From Streptomyces sp. CT34 (lineage in GTDB: Bacteria > Actinomycetota > Actinomycetes > Streptomycetales > Streptomycetaceae): DNA of 57,114 nt. Shown one piece after another: positions 1 through 8,136 of this stretch. The stretch lies in assembly GCF_000805335.1 (NCBI RefSeq), contig NZ_KN708638.1, positions 4,482,911 through 4,540,024 of the forward strand, read 5' to 3'. The notes under the pieces were generated by a model. It worked only from the letters and a program-made list of their open reading frames with translations, did no database searches and was not told the origin of the DNA. The position numbers and the translations under genes are program-made. How positions within the stretch are numbered: the stretch's first letter is position 1; the number at the start of each line of letters is the position of its first letter.

Positions 1-9
1 GCCCCGGTT

Positions 10-1965
10 TTACCCCTTCGGCTTCACATGCCTGCGGGCGAAGTCGAGTTCCAGGCGGACCTGCTTGATGCGTTCCTCCACCACCAGGGAGCCGTGGCCG
101 GCGTCGTAGCGGTAGACCTCGTGGGGGTGGCCGCGGTCCTCCAGGCGCTGGACGTAGTTCTCGACCTGCTGGATCGGGCAGCGGGGGTCGTTGACGCCGG
201 CGGAGATGTAGACGGGGGCGCGCACCGCGTCGACGTAGGTCAGCGGGGAGGACGCCTCGAAGCGCTCGGGGACCTCTTCCGGGGTGCCGCCCATGAGTGT
301 GCGGTCCATGGCCTTGAGGGCTTCCATCTCGTCGTTGTAGGCCGTGACGTAGTCCGCCACCGGGACCGCGGCCAGGCCCACCGCCCAGGCGTCCGGCTGG
401 GTGCCCAGGCCCAGCAGCGTCAGATAGCCGCCCCAGGAGCCGCCCGCGAGCACCAGCCGCTCCGGGTCCGCGAGGCCGGAGGAGACCGCCCACTCGCGCA
501 CCGCGGCGATGTCCTCCAGCTCGATCAGCCCGACACGGTGCTTGAGCGCGTCCGTCCAGGCGCGGCCGTAGCCGGTCGAGCCGCGGTAGTTGACGCGGAC
601 GACCGCGAAGCCGTGGTCGACCCAGGCGGCCGGTGAGGAGGCGAAGGCGTCGCTGTCGTGCCAGGTCGGGCCGCCGTGGATGTCGAAGACGGTCGGGAAG
701 GGGCCCTTGCCGGGGGGCTGCTGCACCAGGGCGTGGACACGGCCGCCGGGCCCGTCCACCCAGGCGTCGGTCATCGGGACCGATCCGGGGGCCTTCATAC
801 CGGGCGGGTCCAGGACCACGGCGCCGCTCGTCGACCGGACCTCCGGGGGCCGGGCCGCGGACGACCAGAGGAACTCGACCGTCCCGTCCGGGCGGGCCGT
901 CGCGCCGGAGACCGTGCCGGTGGGGGTCTCGACCCGGGCCATCACGGGCCCGCCGGTCCGGGCGCCGTCCGCGCTGCCCGGTGTGCCCAGGTCGTAGCGC
1001 CAGAGTTCGCTGCGGGCCTGGTATTCGTGCTCGATCAGCAGCGCCGATCCGTCCGGATACCAGTCCGCGCTCACATCGCCGGGGAGGTCGATGTCCAGGG
1101 CGGTCTCCACGCCCGTCAGCGGATCCCAGATCATCGGCTCCCAGTGGCCCCGCCGCTGATGCCCCACCAGGAGCCGGCTGTCACCGTCCACCGGCGCGAA
1201 CCCCATTACCGACAGGCCCAGTTCCTCGGTGCCGCCGTGGGTGTCGTCCAGCTCGGCGACGGTCGAGCCGTCCGGGCGGACGACGCGGATGGCGGAGTGC
1301 ATCGCATCGCCGTGCTCGGTGTGCTCCACGGCGATCAGCGAACCGTCGTGGGAGAGGTCGCCGACACCCGCCGATTCGCGGTGGCGGTAGATCTCCACCG
1401 GCGGCTCCCCGGGCCGTACGAGGTGGACCGTCGAGCCGTCCTCGTCCGTGGAGCGGCCGATGACCGCCGTGCCGTCGCGGCCGATGGCCAGCCCGCCCGG
1501 ATACGAGGGGGCGAGCCCCGGCGCGGCCGGTTCGTCCGCGCCGCCCGCGAACGGCTGCCGCATCCACACGCCGAACTCGTCGCCGTCGGTGTCGGAGAAC
1601 CACCAGATCCACTTGCCGTCCGGCGACAGCGTCCCGTCCGTGGTGCCGTGCGGGCGGTCGGTGGCCTGCCGCTGGCCGCCGGTCGTGCGGTCCCAGGCGT
1701 AGAGCTCGAAGGTGCCGGTGGCGTTCGAGACGAACAGGGAGCGGTCCGGGGCGTACTCGGCCCATTCCGGCAGCCCGATCCGCGGGGCGCGGAAGCGCTT
1801 CTCCCAGTCCGGCAGGCCGGCGGCCGGACCGGTCGACCCGGTCGAACCGTCAGCTGCGCCGCCGGCGCCACCCGGAGTCCTGTCCGCGGCGGTGGCGGCG
1901 GAATCGGGGGCGGGCGGGGGCGGATCGGCGGGGGTGTGGCCGGGGCCTGTGGTCTCGTCAGTCAT
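10..1965 (-). CDS. S9 family peptidase (prolyl oligopeptidase / acylaminoacyl-peptidase type)
   Basis: A 651-residue serine peptidase of the alpha/beta-hydrolase S9 family, expected to cleave short peptides in the cytoplasm; no signal peptide is visible. The N-terminal 45 residues are Pro/Ala/Gly-rich linker, followed by a beta-propeller-like region (WD/TT-rich blades, e.g. 'SPDGKWIWWFSDTDGDE') and a C-terminal hydrolase domain. The nucleophile is in 'GGSWGGY', the acid in 'NDPRCPIQQ' and the histidine in 'DAGHGSL'. The start ATG at 1965 is the only reasonable one, although the low-complexity N-terminus means a later start cannot be excluded. It is divergent from the methyltransferase at 2034 across 68 bp. 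Confidence 0.9.
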   Translation of the reverse strand: MTDETTGPGHTPADPPPPAPDSAATAADRTPGGAGGAADGSTGSTGPAAGLPDWEKRFRAPRIGLPEWAEYAPDRSLFVSNATGTFELYAWDRTTGGQRQATDRPHGTTDGTLSPDGKWIWWFSDTDGDEFGVWMRQPFAGGADEPAAPGLAPSYPGGLAIGRDGTAVIGRSTDEDGSTVHLVRPGEPPVEIYRHRESAGVGDLSHDGSLIAVEHTEHGDAMHSAIRVVRPDGSTVAELDDTHGGTEELGLSVMGFAPVDGDSRLLVGHQRRGHWEPMIWDPLTGVETALDIDLPGDVSADWYPDGSALLIEHEYQARSELWRYDLGTPGSADGARTGGPVMARVETPTGTVSGATARPDGTVEFLWSSAARPPEVRSTSGAVVLDPPGMKAPGSVPMTDAWVDGPGGRVHALVQQPPGKGPFPTVFDIHGGPTWHDSDAFASSPAAWVDHGFAVVRVNYRGSTGYGRAWTDALKHRVGLIELEDIAAVREWAVSSGLADPERLVLAGGSWGGYLTLLGLGTQPDAWAVGLAAVPVADYVTAYNDEMEALKAMDRTLMGGTPEEVPERFEASSPLTYVDAVRAPVYISAGVNDPRCPIQQVENYVQRLEDRGHPHEVYRYDAGHGSLVVEERIKQVRLELDFARRHVKPKG

Positions 1966-2015
1966 GGGGCCATTCTGCGCCCGCCGCAGAAAATGCGTTG
2001 GCGGGGTCGACAGGC

Positions 2016-2024
2016 TGTGGATAA
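2016..2024 (-). promoter_or_regulatory. Single DnaA-box-like 9-mer (TTATCCACA on minus strand)
   Basis: TGTGGATAA on the plus strand is the exact E. coli consensus DnaA box read on the minus strand. It lies 10 bp before the methyltransferase ATG, in the 68-bp divergent intergenic region. It also contains a plausible -10 hexamer (GATAAC) for a leaderless methyltransferase transcript, so the match may be coincidental. Confidence 0.3.
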
Positions 2025-2033
2025 CTTCGCGCT

Positions 2034-2873
2034 ATGCGACATCACACGCCCGATGACTGGCGCGAGGTGAACCGTGCGAGATGGGACGAGCGGGTGCCTC
2101 TCCACACCGCGAGCGACTTTTACGACCAGGACGCGTTCCGGCGGACCCGGGACGTCATTCGCGATTTCGAGGCCGCGGAGGTCGGTGACGTCACCGGCCG
2201 GAGCCTGCTCCATCTCCAGTGCCACTTCGGCCAGGACACGCTGTCGTGGGCGCATCGCGGGGCGGACCGCGTCGTCGGCCTGGATTTCTCGGTACCGGCG
2301 ATCGAGGCGGCCCGCGAACTGGCCGCCGAGTTCGGCTACGGCCCGGACCGTGCGTCATTCGTGGCCGCCGACGTCCATGACGCCGCGGAAGCCGTCCCCG
2401 ACGCCGCGTACGACATCGTCTACACCGGCATCGGCTCGGTGAACTGGCTTCCGGACCTGGTCCGGTGGGCCGGGACCGCAGCGTCGCTGGTCGCCCCCGG
2501 CGGGTTTCTCTATCTCGCCGAATTCCACCCGTTGTGCGATGTGCTGGACGACAAGACCGGATCGCGGGTCAGCCATGACTACTTCCGCCTGGAGGCGTGG
2601 GACGAGGACGCTCCTGGCAGCTACACGGACTCCGGTGCGGTGACGGTCCACAACAGGGCCGTCGAATGGCAGCATTCGCTCGGGGATGTCATCAGCGCGG
2701 TGGCGGGTTCCGGACTGCGTATCGAATTCCTGCATGAGCACGACATGACGATGTTTCAGCGGTTCGACGAACTGCGAAGGGACGACGACGGGTTCTACCG
2801 GTTTCCGGAGGGCCGGCCCCGCATTCCGCTCATGTATTCCCTGAAGGCGACCAAGGCGACCAAGGCGGTCTGA
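2034..2873 (+). CDS. Class I SAM-dependent methyltransferase
   Basis: A 279-residue methyltransferase of unknown substrate. SAM-binding motif I is 'LLHLQCHFGQDTLSWA' (about residues 59-74), where the usual GxGxG is replaced by CHFGQD; motif II is 'VVGLDFS' and the acidic/adenine loop is 'ADVHDAAE'. The tail 'MYSLKATKAT' is typical of small actinobacterial methyltransferases that modify metabolites. No Shine-Dalgarno precedes the ATG, and a -10-like GATAAC lies about 10 bp upstream, so a leaderless transcript is likely. The last residues are a short KATKAT repeat made by a 9-bp duplication. The substrate cannot be inferred from its neighbours. Confidence 0.85.
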   Translation: MRHHTPDDWREVNRARWDERVPLHTASDFYDQDAFRRTRDVIRDFEAAEVGDVTGRSLLHLQCHFGQDTLSWAHRGADRVVGLDFSVPAIEAARELAAEFGYGPDRASFVAADVHDAAEAVPDAAYDIVYTGIGSVNWLPDLVRWAGTAASLVAPGGFLYLAEFHPLCDVLDDKTGSRVSHDYFRLEAWDEDAPGSYTDSGAVTVHNRAVEWQHSLGDVISAVAGSGLRIEFLHEHDMTMFQRFDELRRDDDGFYRFPEGRPRIPLMYSLKATKATKAV

Positions 2874-3296
2874 GGCGGTTTGCGACGCGGTCTGCCACGT
2901 GTTCTGCGATGCGCTTCGCGACGTGTTCTGTGACGTGTTCTGTGACGTGTTCTGCGGGGCGGTTCGTGACGTGGTCGGTGGCGGTGGAATGCGCTGCGGG
3001 ATGCTGCCCGTGGTCTGCCCCCGGGGGGTACCGGAATTGCTCCGGTGCCCGCCGGATACTGTGGTGGACGCCCCGGTCGGGTTTGTCCGGCCGCCGACAG
3101 CGGAACAGGACCGTCAGCGGATCAGGGCCGTGGGTGAGGCAGGACCGTCAGCGGCCGTGAGTGGGGCAGGACCGTCAGCAGGGCAGGGCGCGCAGGACGG
3201 TGCCCGCTCTGCGCGGCCGGCCACGCCGACGCCGACGGGCACTTCAGACAACCCCTTCGGACGACGGCTCCGAAGGACGACTTCACGGGGGTTCAG
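2874..3296. repeat. 423-bp gene-free stretch with two short tandem repeats and a hairpin
   Basis: No convincing gene. A 12-bp unit (GACGTGTTCTGT) is repeated three times at 2920-2955, with degenerate copies on both sides (about 2895-2975). A second repeat with core GACCGTCAGC recurs three times at about 3111, 3147 and 3171. A hairpin with 8-bp arms (3254-3261 / 3269-3276, CCTTCGGA) lies 20 bp before the lipoprotein start and could act as a terminator or attenuator. Confidence 0.6.
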
Positions 3297-4376
3297 GTGC
3301 GCGTGCGCAGAGGGATGGCCGGTGCCGCGGGGGCGAGCGTGCTCATGCTGCTGGCCGCGGGATGCGGCGGCGCGTCCGCCGGCAAGGCGGCACCGGGGGC
3401 GTCGTCGCCCGCCGTCGTCCCCGCCAAGCCGCTCCCCATGGAGTCCGCGGCCCGTACGGCAACCTGGACCGATACCGACCACAAGGCGCACCCGCTGCAG
3501 CTCAAGCCGATCCGCCTGGCCCGCGGCGACCAGTCCGACCTCGCGCACATCCGGCTGGACGACGGCCTCAAGGGGAAGGTGCCGTACTACCTCACCTTCT
3601 CCTACTCCAACGCCGGCAAGGAGACCGTGAAGGGGCTGTACCCGGAGCGGAACATCTCGGTCACCGGGGCGGACGGCCAGGACGGCCGGCAGGTCTCGCT
3701 GTTCCGGACCAACCCGTTGGCCACCGACTCCGGCCTGCCGCCTGAGTGCCGGGAGCCGGGGAAGGCGGAGCTGGCCGCCGGTGAGACCACGGCCGAGTGC
3801 GTGATCTTCATGCTGTCCAAGGGCCAGAAGCCGGCAAACGTCTCCTACAAGGACGACGGCGGCGACACCGTGCTGTGGCAGATCGGCGGCGCCCAGGGGG
3901 GCGCGGCCGGCGTGCTGCCCGCCAACAAGCCCGCCGACGCGGCCACGACGGACAGCGAACGGCATACGGTCACGGTCCTGGCCACCCCGAAGAGCGTCCG
4001 CGCCGGGTCCCTGGCCGATCTGAGCCGCTTCAACCTGGACGCGGACCAGAAGAAGCTCGTCCCGTACTACGTGACGGTGGAGTACAGGAACACCGGCAAG
4101 TACGACCTGCTGCCGAGCATGAACGACAGCCTGACGCTGACCAGCGTCAGCCGTCAGCAGGCGCGGAAGATGATCCTGCTGGACATCGGCGGCCCCGGGG
4201 TCGCCCAGTGCCCCGAGGCCACGCCCCACAAGATGGTGAAGCCGGGTGCCACGGTGACCGAGTGCACCATCCACATGCTGCCGAAGGGCGATCCGCCGGC
4301 CTCGCTGACCTTCCAGGGGAACGGGGACGGTGACCAGCCGGTCACCTGGCGGGCGACACCGGACGGCGCGAAGTAG
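3297..4376 (+). CDS. Secreted lipoprotein with a tandemly duplicated domain
   Basis: A 359-residue predicted lipoprotein of unknown function. The N-terminus has a basic stretch, a short hydrophobic core and the lipobox LLAAG with acceptor Cys at residue 23; an Ala/Pro/Lys-rich spacer follows. The mature part contains two copies of a domain of roughly 140 residues. Copy 1 has 'VPYYLTFSYSNAGK', then 'TTAECVIFMLSKGQKPA' and 'VLWQIGG'; copy 2 has 'VPYYVTVEYRNTGK', 'TVTECTIHMLPKGDPPA' and 'VTWRATP'. Each copy carries two spaced cysteines (ECRE/AEC and QCPE/TEC) that could form a disulfide. The start is GTG 3297; GTG 3303 and ATG 3315 are alternatives that keep the lipobox. Confidence 0.75.
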   Translation: MRVRRGMAGAAGASVLMLLAAGCGGASAGKAAPGASSPAVVPAKPLPMESAARTATWTDTDHKAHPLQLKPIRLARGDQSDLAHIRLDDGLKGKVPYYLTFSYSNAGKETVKGLYPERNISVTGADGQDGRQVSLFRTNPLATDSGLPPECREPGKAELAAGETTAECVIFMLSKGQKPANVSYKDDGGDTVLWQIGGAQGGAAGVLPANKPADAATTDSERHTVTVLATPKSVRAGSLADLSRFNLDADQKKLVPYYVTVEYRNTGKYDLLPSMNDSLTLTSVSRQQARKMILLDIGGPGVAQCPEATPHKMVKPGATVTECTIHMLPKGDPPASLTFQGNGDGDQPVTWRATPDGAK

Positions 4377-4557
4377 CGGAAAGAGAAGGAAAAGAGAAGG
4401 AGAAGCAGAGGGAGAGGGAGAGGTAGAGAGGTAGAGGGAGAAAAGTAGAAGGGTCCGTTCCGCCGGCCTCCCTGCGACGCCTCCGCCCTCCCCCTACTCC
4501 CCCCGGCTCTCCCCCTTCTCCCCCCCGGCTCTCCCTCTATTTCCCCTCCGCTACCCC
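4375..4557. repeat. Purine tract followed by pyrimidine tract between convergent genes
   Basis: About 75 bp of nearly pure A/G (GGAAAGAGAAGG style, from 4377) is followed, after a short mixed segment, by about 90 bp of nearly pure C/T (to 4557). It sits between the 3' ends of the lipoprotein gene and the convergent peptidase gene. RNA from either strand could fold the GA-rich part on the CU-rich part, giving a long imperfect stem, so it may serve as a bidirectional terminator. Confidence 0.6.
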
Positions 4558-6644
4558 TCAGCGCCCCGCCTCGCCAGCAGTGGTCCGATGTCCGGGGCAT
4601 GGCCGACCACCGAGTGGAAGGCCGCCATCGGGTCGACGCTGTTGCCCCTGCTGAGCAGTTCGCGGCGGAAGATCTCGCCGCTCTCGCGGACCGTCCGGCC
4701 GTTCTCCCGGAACCAGCGGACCGTGTCCGCGTCCAGTACTTCCGCCCAGCGGTAGCCGTAGTAGCCGGCCGCGTAGTCGCCGCCGAAGACATGGGCGAAG
4801 TAGCCGGTCCGGTAGCGCGGGGGGATCGCGGGCCGGGCCAGGCCGTGGCGCTCCAGAGCGGCGGCCTCGAACGCCGCGGTGCCGTCCTGGTCCGGCAGTT
4901 CGGTGGCGGGGAGGGTGTGCCAGGACCAGTCCAGCAGCGCGGCGGCCAGGTGCTCGACGCTGTCGAAGCCCTCGCCGAACCGTTCCGCCTCGCGCAGCCT
5001 GGCCGGCAGTTCGGGCGGCATCGGCTCGCCGGTGCGGTGGTGCCGGGCGTAATGGGCGAGGACCTCGGGCCACTCCGCCCACATCTCGTTGACCTGGGAC
5101 GGGAATTCGACGAAGTCGCGCGGCACCTTGGTGCCCGCCAGCAGCGGGTAGCGGACGTCGGAGAACAGCCCGTGCAGCGCGTGCCCGAACTCGTGGAAGA
5201 GCGTGATGACTTCGGGCCAGGTCAGGAGCACGGGTTCGCCGGCCGGCGGCTTGGGGATGTTCAGGTTGTTGACGACCACGGAGCGTTGGTCCAGCAGCCG
5301 GGACTGGAGCACCAGCTCGTTCATCCAGGCGCCGCCCCGCTTGGACTCCCGGGCGTGGAAGTCGCCGATGTACAGGCCGACGGGGCTGCCGTCGGCGTTG
5401 TGCACCTCGAAGACCCGGGCATCCGGGTGGTATGCCACCAGATCGGGGCGCTCGGTGAAGGTGACCCCGTAGACCAGGGTGGCGGCGTGGAAGACGCCGT
5501 CGCGCAGGACCCTCTCCAGCTCCAGATAGGGGCGCAGCGCGGCGGCGTCGAGGTCGAACCGCTCCTTGCGGACCCGCTCGGCGTAGTACTGCCAGTCGGC
5601 CGCGCGGATCTCCGGCACGCCCGCCGCCTCCGCCAGCGCGGCGCCCTCGCGCTCGGCGTGGGCCAGGGCCGGGCCGATCAGCCTGCCCAGCATCTCCTCG
5701 ACGGCTTCGGTGGTGCCGGCGGTCTGGTCGGCGACCTGCCAGGCGGCGTGGTGCGGGTAGCCGAGCAGCGCGGCGCGCTCGGCGCGCAGCCTGGCCACCG
5801 CGACGGCGAGGGGCCCGTTGCCGGTGAGACCGCGCTCCAGGGAGGCGGTGAGCAGCCGCTCGCGCAGTGCCGGGTCCTCCAGGGAGGCGAGCTGCGGCGG
5901 GTTGCTGAAGTTGCGCAGGCCGAGGACGTAGTGGCCGTCGTGGCCGAGCTCCCGGGCGCTCTGGGCCGCGGCGGCGATCTCGTCCTTGGGCAGCCCGGCC
6001 AGCTCCTCGGCGCGTTCCACCACCAGCGCCGCCGCCGCGGTGTCGGCCCGCAGGTTCTTCCGGAACGCGGCACACAGGGTGGCGATCTCGGCGTTCAACT
6101 CCCGTAGCCGGCATTGCTGTTCGGGTGCCAGCCGGGCCCCGGCCCGGACCCGCAGGGTGTGGTGGCGCTCCAGCAGCCGCCGCTGCTCGCCGTCCAGCCC
6201 CAGGTGGTCGCGCTGCTCGTGGAGCGTCTCCAGCCGGGCGAACAGGGCGGCATCGAGGAGTACGGCGTCCTCATGGGCGGCCAGCCGCGGGACGATCTCG
6301 GCCTCCAGCGCCTGCGTGGCGTCATCGGTGTCCGCGTTCGCCTTGTTGAAGAACACCCGCGACACCCGGTGCAGCACCGCGCCGCTGCGCTCCAGCGCCT
6401 CCACGGTGTTCTCGAACGTCGGGGGCGCGTCGGCGCACCCGATGGCGGCGACCTCGGCCAGCTGGTCGGCCATGCCGCGTTCGAAGGCGGGCAGGTAGTG
6501 CTCGTGCCGGATACGGGCGAACGGCGGGAGTTCATAGGGAAGTTCACTCGGCACGAAGAAAGGGTTCGGCATCGGGGGAGCGGCATCGGCGCCCGCCGGC
6601 GCGGGGGCCGCGGAAGCCGGCGGGGAACTCTTCGCGGAAGTCAT
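4551..6644 (-). CDS. M3 family metallopeptidase (peptidyl-dipeptidase Dcp / oligopeptidase A type)
   Basis: A 697-residue cytoplasmic zinc peptidase that degrades short peptides. The zinc site HEFGH is at about residue 484, with the third ligand expected in 'QVNEMWAEWPEVL' downstream; length and order fit the Dcp/OpdA clan. The N-terminus has an Ala/Pro-rich stretch before 'NPFFVPSELPYELPPF'. I place the start at ATG 6644. An open frame continues to 6794, but that extension is low-complexity Pro/Ala. A TAGTGT -10-like hexamer lies about 10 bp upstream of 6644, suggesting a leaderless mRNA. The 3' end runs into the purine/pyrimidine tract shared with the convergent lipoprotein gene. Confidence 0.9.
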   Translation of the reverse strand: MTSAKSSPPASAAPAPAGADAAPPMPNPFFVPSELPYELPPFARIRHEHYLPAFERGMADQLAEVAAIGCADAPPTFENTVEALERSGAVLHRVSRVFFNKANADTDDATQALEAEIVPRLAAHEDAVLLDAALFARLETLHEQRDHLGLDGEQRRLLERHHTLRVRAGARLAPEQQCRLRELNAEIATLCAAFRKNLRADTAAAALVVERAEELAGLPKDEIAAAAQSARELGHDGHYVLGLRNFSNPPQLASLEDPALRERLLTASLERGLTGNGPLAVAVARLRAERAALLGYPHHAAWQVADQTAGTTEAVEEMLGRLIGPALAHAEREGAALAEAAGVPEIRAADWQYYAERVRKERFDLDAAALRPYLELERVLRDGVFHAATLVYGVTFTERPDLVAYHPDARVFEVHNADGSPVGLYIGDFHARESKRGGAWMNELVLQSRLLDQRSVVVNNLNIPKPPAGEPVLLTWPEVITLFHEFGHALHGLFSDVRYPLLAGTKVPRDFVEFPSQVNEMWAEWPEVLAHYARHHRTGEPMPPELPARLREAERFGEGFDSVEHLAAALLDWSWHTLPATELPDQDGTAAFEAAALERHGLARPAIPPRYRTGYFAHVFGGDYAAGYYGYRWAEVLDADTVRWFRENGRTVRESGEIFRRELLSRGNSVDPMAAFHSVVGHAPDIGPLLARRGAEG

Positions 6645-6830
6645 GACACGCGACACTACGCGCGGGAGCGGCGGCCGGTGGGGCGGTTGTGCACCGGCAG
6701 TTGGCGGCGCGTCGCGGGTCACCGGGGCCACCGGGACGGGGGCGGCCGGAGCGAACCCGTGGGCCGGGACGGCGGCGCCGTCCGGGGTGGCCACCGGGCG
6801 GGCGCCCCAGGGCGGTGGCGGCCAACACGC

Positions 6831-7304
6831 TTACCCCGGGGCTCGGTTCGGCCGCTGCGGCCGTCCTTTCCCTCCGACGGCGCGCAGCAGCGGCAGCTGC
6901 GTCGCGAGGACGAAGAGGCAGAAGAGCGTGATGGGGGTCAATCCGACGGGATGCAGCAGCAACGCCGGATCCCGGTGCACCTGCGGCCAGTTGAGGATCC
7001 AGTTCGCGGTGGCGTCCAGCACCATGACGCCGCCGGCCAGCGGCACGCCGGCCGGCCGCACCCGCGCCACCAGCACCACGAGCAGCGGATCGAGGACCAG
7101 CAGGCAGGCGAAGAACACCCGCAACGGGAGCGGGGCGAAGGCCGCATAGCCATGGATCCCGTCGCGCGCCAGGCCGACGATGTGGAAGCAGGCGGCCTGG
7201 AAGAAGCCGATCCCGTACACCGCGAGCGTTCCGCGCACCCACCGCGGCTGCTCCCGCCACCGTTCGCGTATCCCAGGTCTCACCGGGCCAACGTACCGGG
7301 CCAA
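6831..7304 (-). CDS. Small integral membrane protein, unknown function
   Basis: A 157-residue protein with about four predicted transmembrane segments (around residues 25-45, 57-80, 87-107 and 118-142), an N-terminal basic region and a basic C-terminal tail. It has no catalytic motif I recognise; the layout resembles hypothetical membrane proteins common in Streptomyces. It lies on the minus strand between the TetR gene and the M3 peptidase, with separate short intergenic gaps, so no operon is obvious. Confidence 0.65.
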   Translation of the reverse strand: MARYVGPVRPGIRERWREQPRWVRGTLAVYGIGFFQAACFHIVGLARDGIHGYAAFAPLPLRVFFACLLVLDPLLVVLVARVRPAGVPLAGGVMVLDATANWILNWPQVHRDPALLLHPVGLTPITLFCLFVLATQLPLLRAVGGKGRPQRPNRAPG

Positions 7305-7334
7305 CGGACGGTATGCGGCTGCCGGGTGGGGCCG

Positions 7335-8081
7335 TCAGGCCGGTGGGCGGCCCTCCGGCGGGAGCAGGGTGGCGAGCCCGTCGAGGAGCCATTCCAGGAC
7401 CTGCTCGAAGGACTGGGGTTCCGGGGCGTGGCGCCGCGGATCGGTGGCCCAGCTGATGAAGTGGGGGTGCTCGCCCGCGGCTGCGATGCGTTCGATGTAG
7501 GGGGCCGCGGCGGCCTCCAGGTCGCTGTCGGAGTGGAAGCCCACCCGGGCGCGCATGGTCTGTTCCTCCAGCAGCGCGAGCCCGGAACCCAGGACGTGGC
7601 CGAGCACGGTCTTGACGAACCCCATGCGGGTGGTCGCGTCGAGTCCGAACGGTGCGAGTTCGGCGAGCGCGGTGTCGTAGAGGCGGAGGGCGTTGGGCCC
7701 CATGGGGGGACGGCTGAAGGCGAGGCGGGCGAACCAGGGGTGGCGCTGCACCGCGTCCCAGCCGGTGCGGCCGAGTCCCTGGAGCGCGCGCCGCCAGCCG
7801 TGTCCCCGCGGCACCGTGATCTGGCCGTAGACCCGGTCGGTCATGAGGTCGACCAGGCCGTCCTTGCTGCCGACGTAGCGGTACAGGGCCATGGGGCTGC
7901 GGACGCCCAGCCGTGCGGCGAGCGCCCGCATGGTGATCTCGGCGGGCACCTGGTCGTCGGCCAGCTCCACCGCGGCGTTCACGATCCGCTCACGGCTGAG
8001 CTGCTCGGTGGCGCGCGGGGGCGCGGGCTCGTCGAACCACACCGGCCCGCCAGGAACGGGCCGGCGCTCGGAAGAAGTCAT
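7335..8081 (-). CDS. TetR/AcrR family transcriptional regulator with TetR_C-like ligand domain
   Basis: A 248-residue one-component repressor. The N-terminal helix-turn-helix is 'MRALAARLGVRSPMALYRYVGSKDGLVDL' (about residues 49-77), preceded by 'RERIVNAAVELADD'. The C-terminal ligand-binding domain is helical and lacks recognisable ligand residues. It is divergent from the FAD monooxygenase, and the 36-bp intergenic region plus the monooxygenase start codon contain a perfect 15-bp-arm palindrome, the obvious operator. Translation starts at ATG 8081 with GGAG four bases upstream; a TAGAGT -10-like hexamer lies just before it. The likely job is repression of the monooxygenase and of itself, relieved by an aromatic or xenobiotic substrate. 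Confidence 0.9.
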   Translation of the reverse strand: MTSSERRPVPGGPVWFDEPAPPRATEQLSRERIVNAAVELADDQVPAEITMRALAARLGVRSPMALYRYVGSKDGLVDLMTDRVYGQITVPRGHGWRRALQGLGRTGWDAVQRHPWFARLAFSRPPMGPNALRLYDTALAELAPFGLDATTRMGFVKTVLGHVLGSGLALLEEQTMRARVGFHSDSDLEAAAAPYIERIAAAGEHPHFISWATDPRRHAPEPQSFEQVLEWLLDGLATLLPPEGRPPA

Positions 8082-8101
8082 GGTGCTCCACTCTACCGTT
8101 G

Positions 8102-8136
8102 GTGTACGTTGTCCACCATGAGTGGACAACGTACAC
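8102..8136. promoter_or_regulatory. Perfect inverted repeat (15-bp arms, 5-bp spacer), probable TetR operator
   Basis: The left arm is 8102-8116 (GTGTACGTTGTCCAC), the spacer is CATGA and the right arm 8122-8136 is the exact reverse complement. The monooxygenase ATG (8118-8120) lies in the spacer. Binding here would cover the +1 region of a leaderless monooxygenase transcript and the -35 area of the divergent TetR gene, giving repression of both. Confidence 0.8.

Noticed and set aside
2016..2024. DnaA box as a sign of a replication origin
   Set aside because: Only one box, no dnaA/dnaN nearby and no AT-rich unwinding region.
6114..8117. A very long plus-strand open frame (about 1200 codons) running into the monooxygenase gene
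   Set aside because: The first 670 codons are the opposite-strand shadow of the M3 peptidase, membrane protein and TetR genes; composition is Arg/Gly/Ala-rich and no start signal is present. Only the part from 8118 is real.
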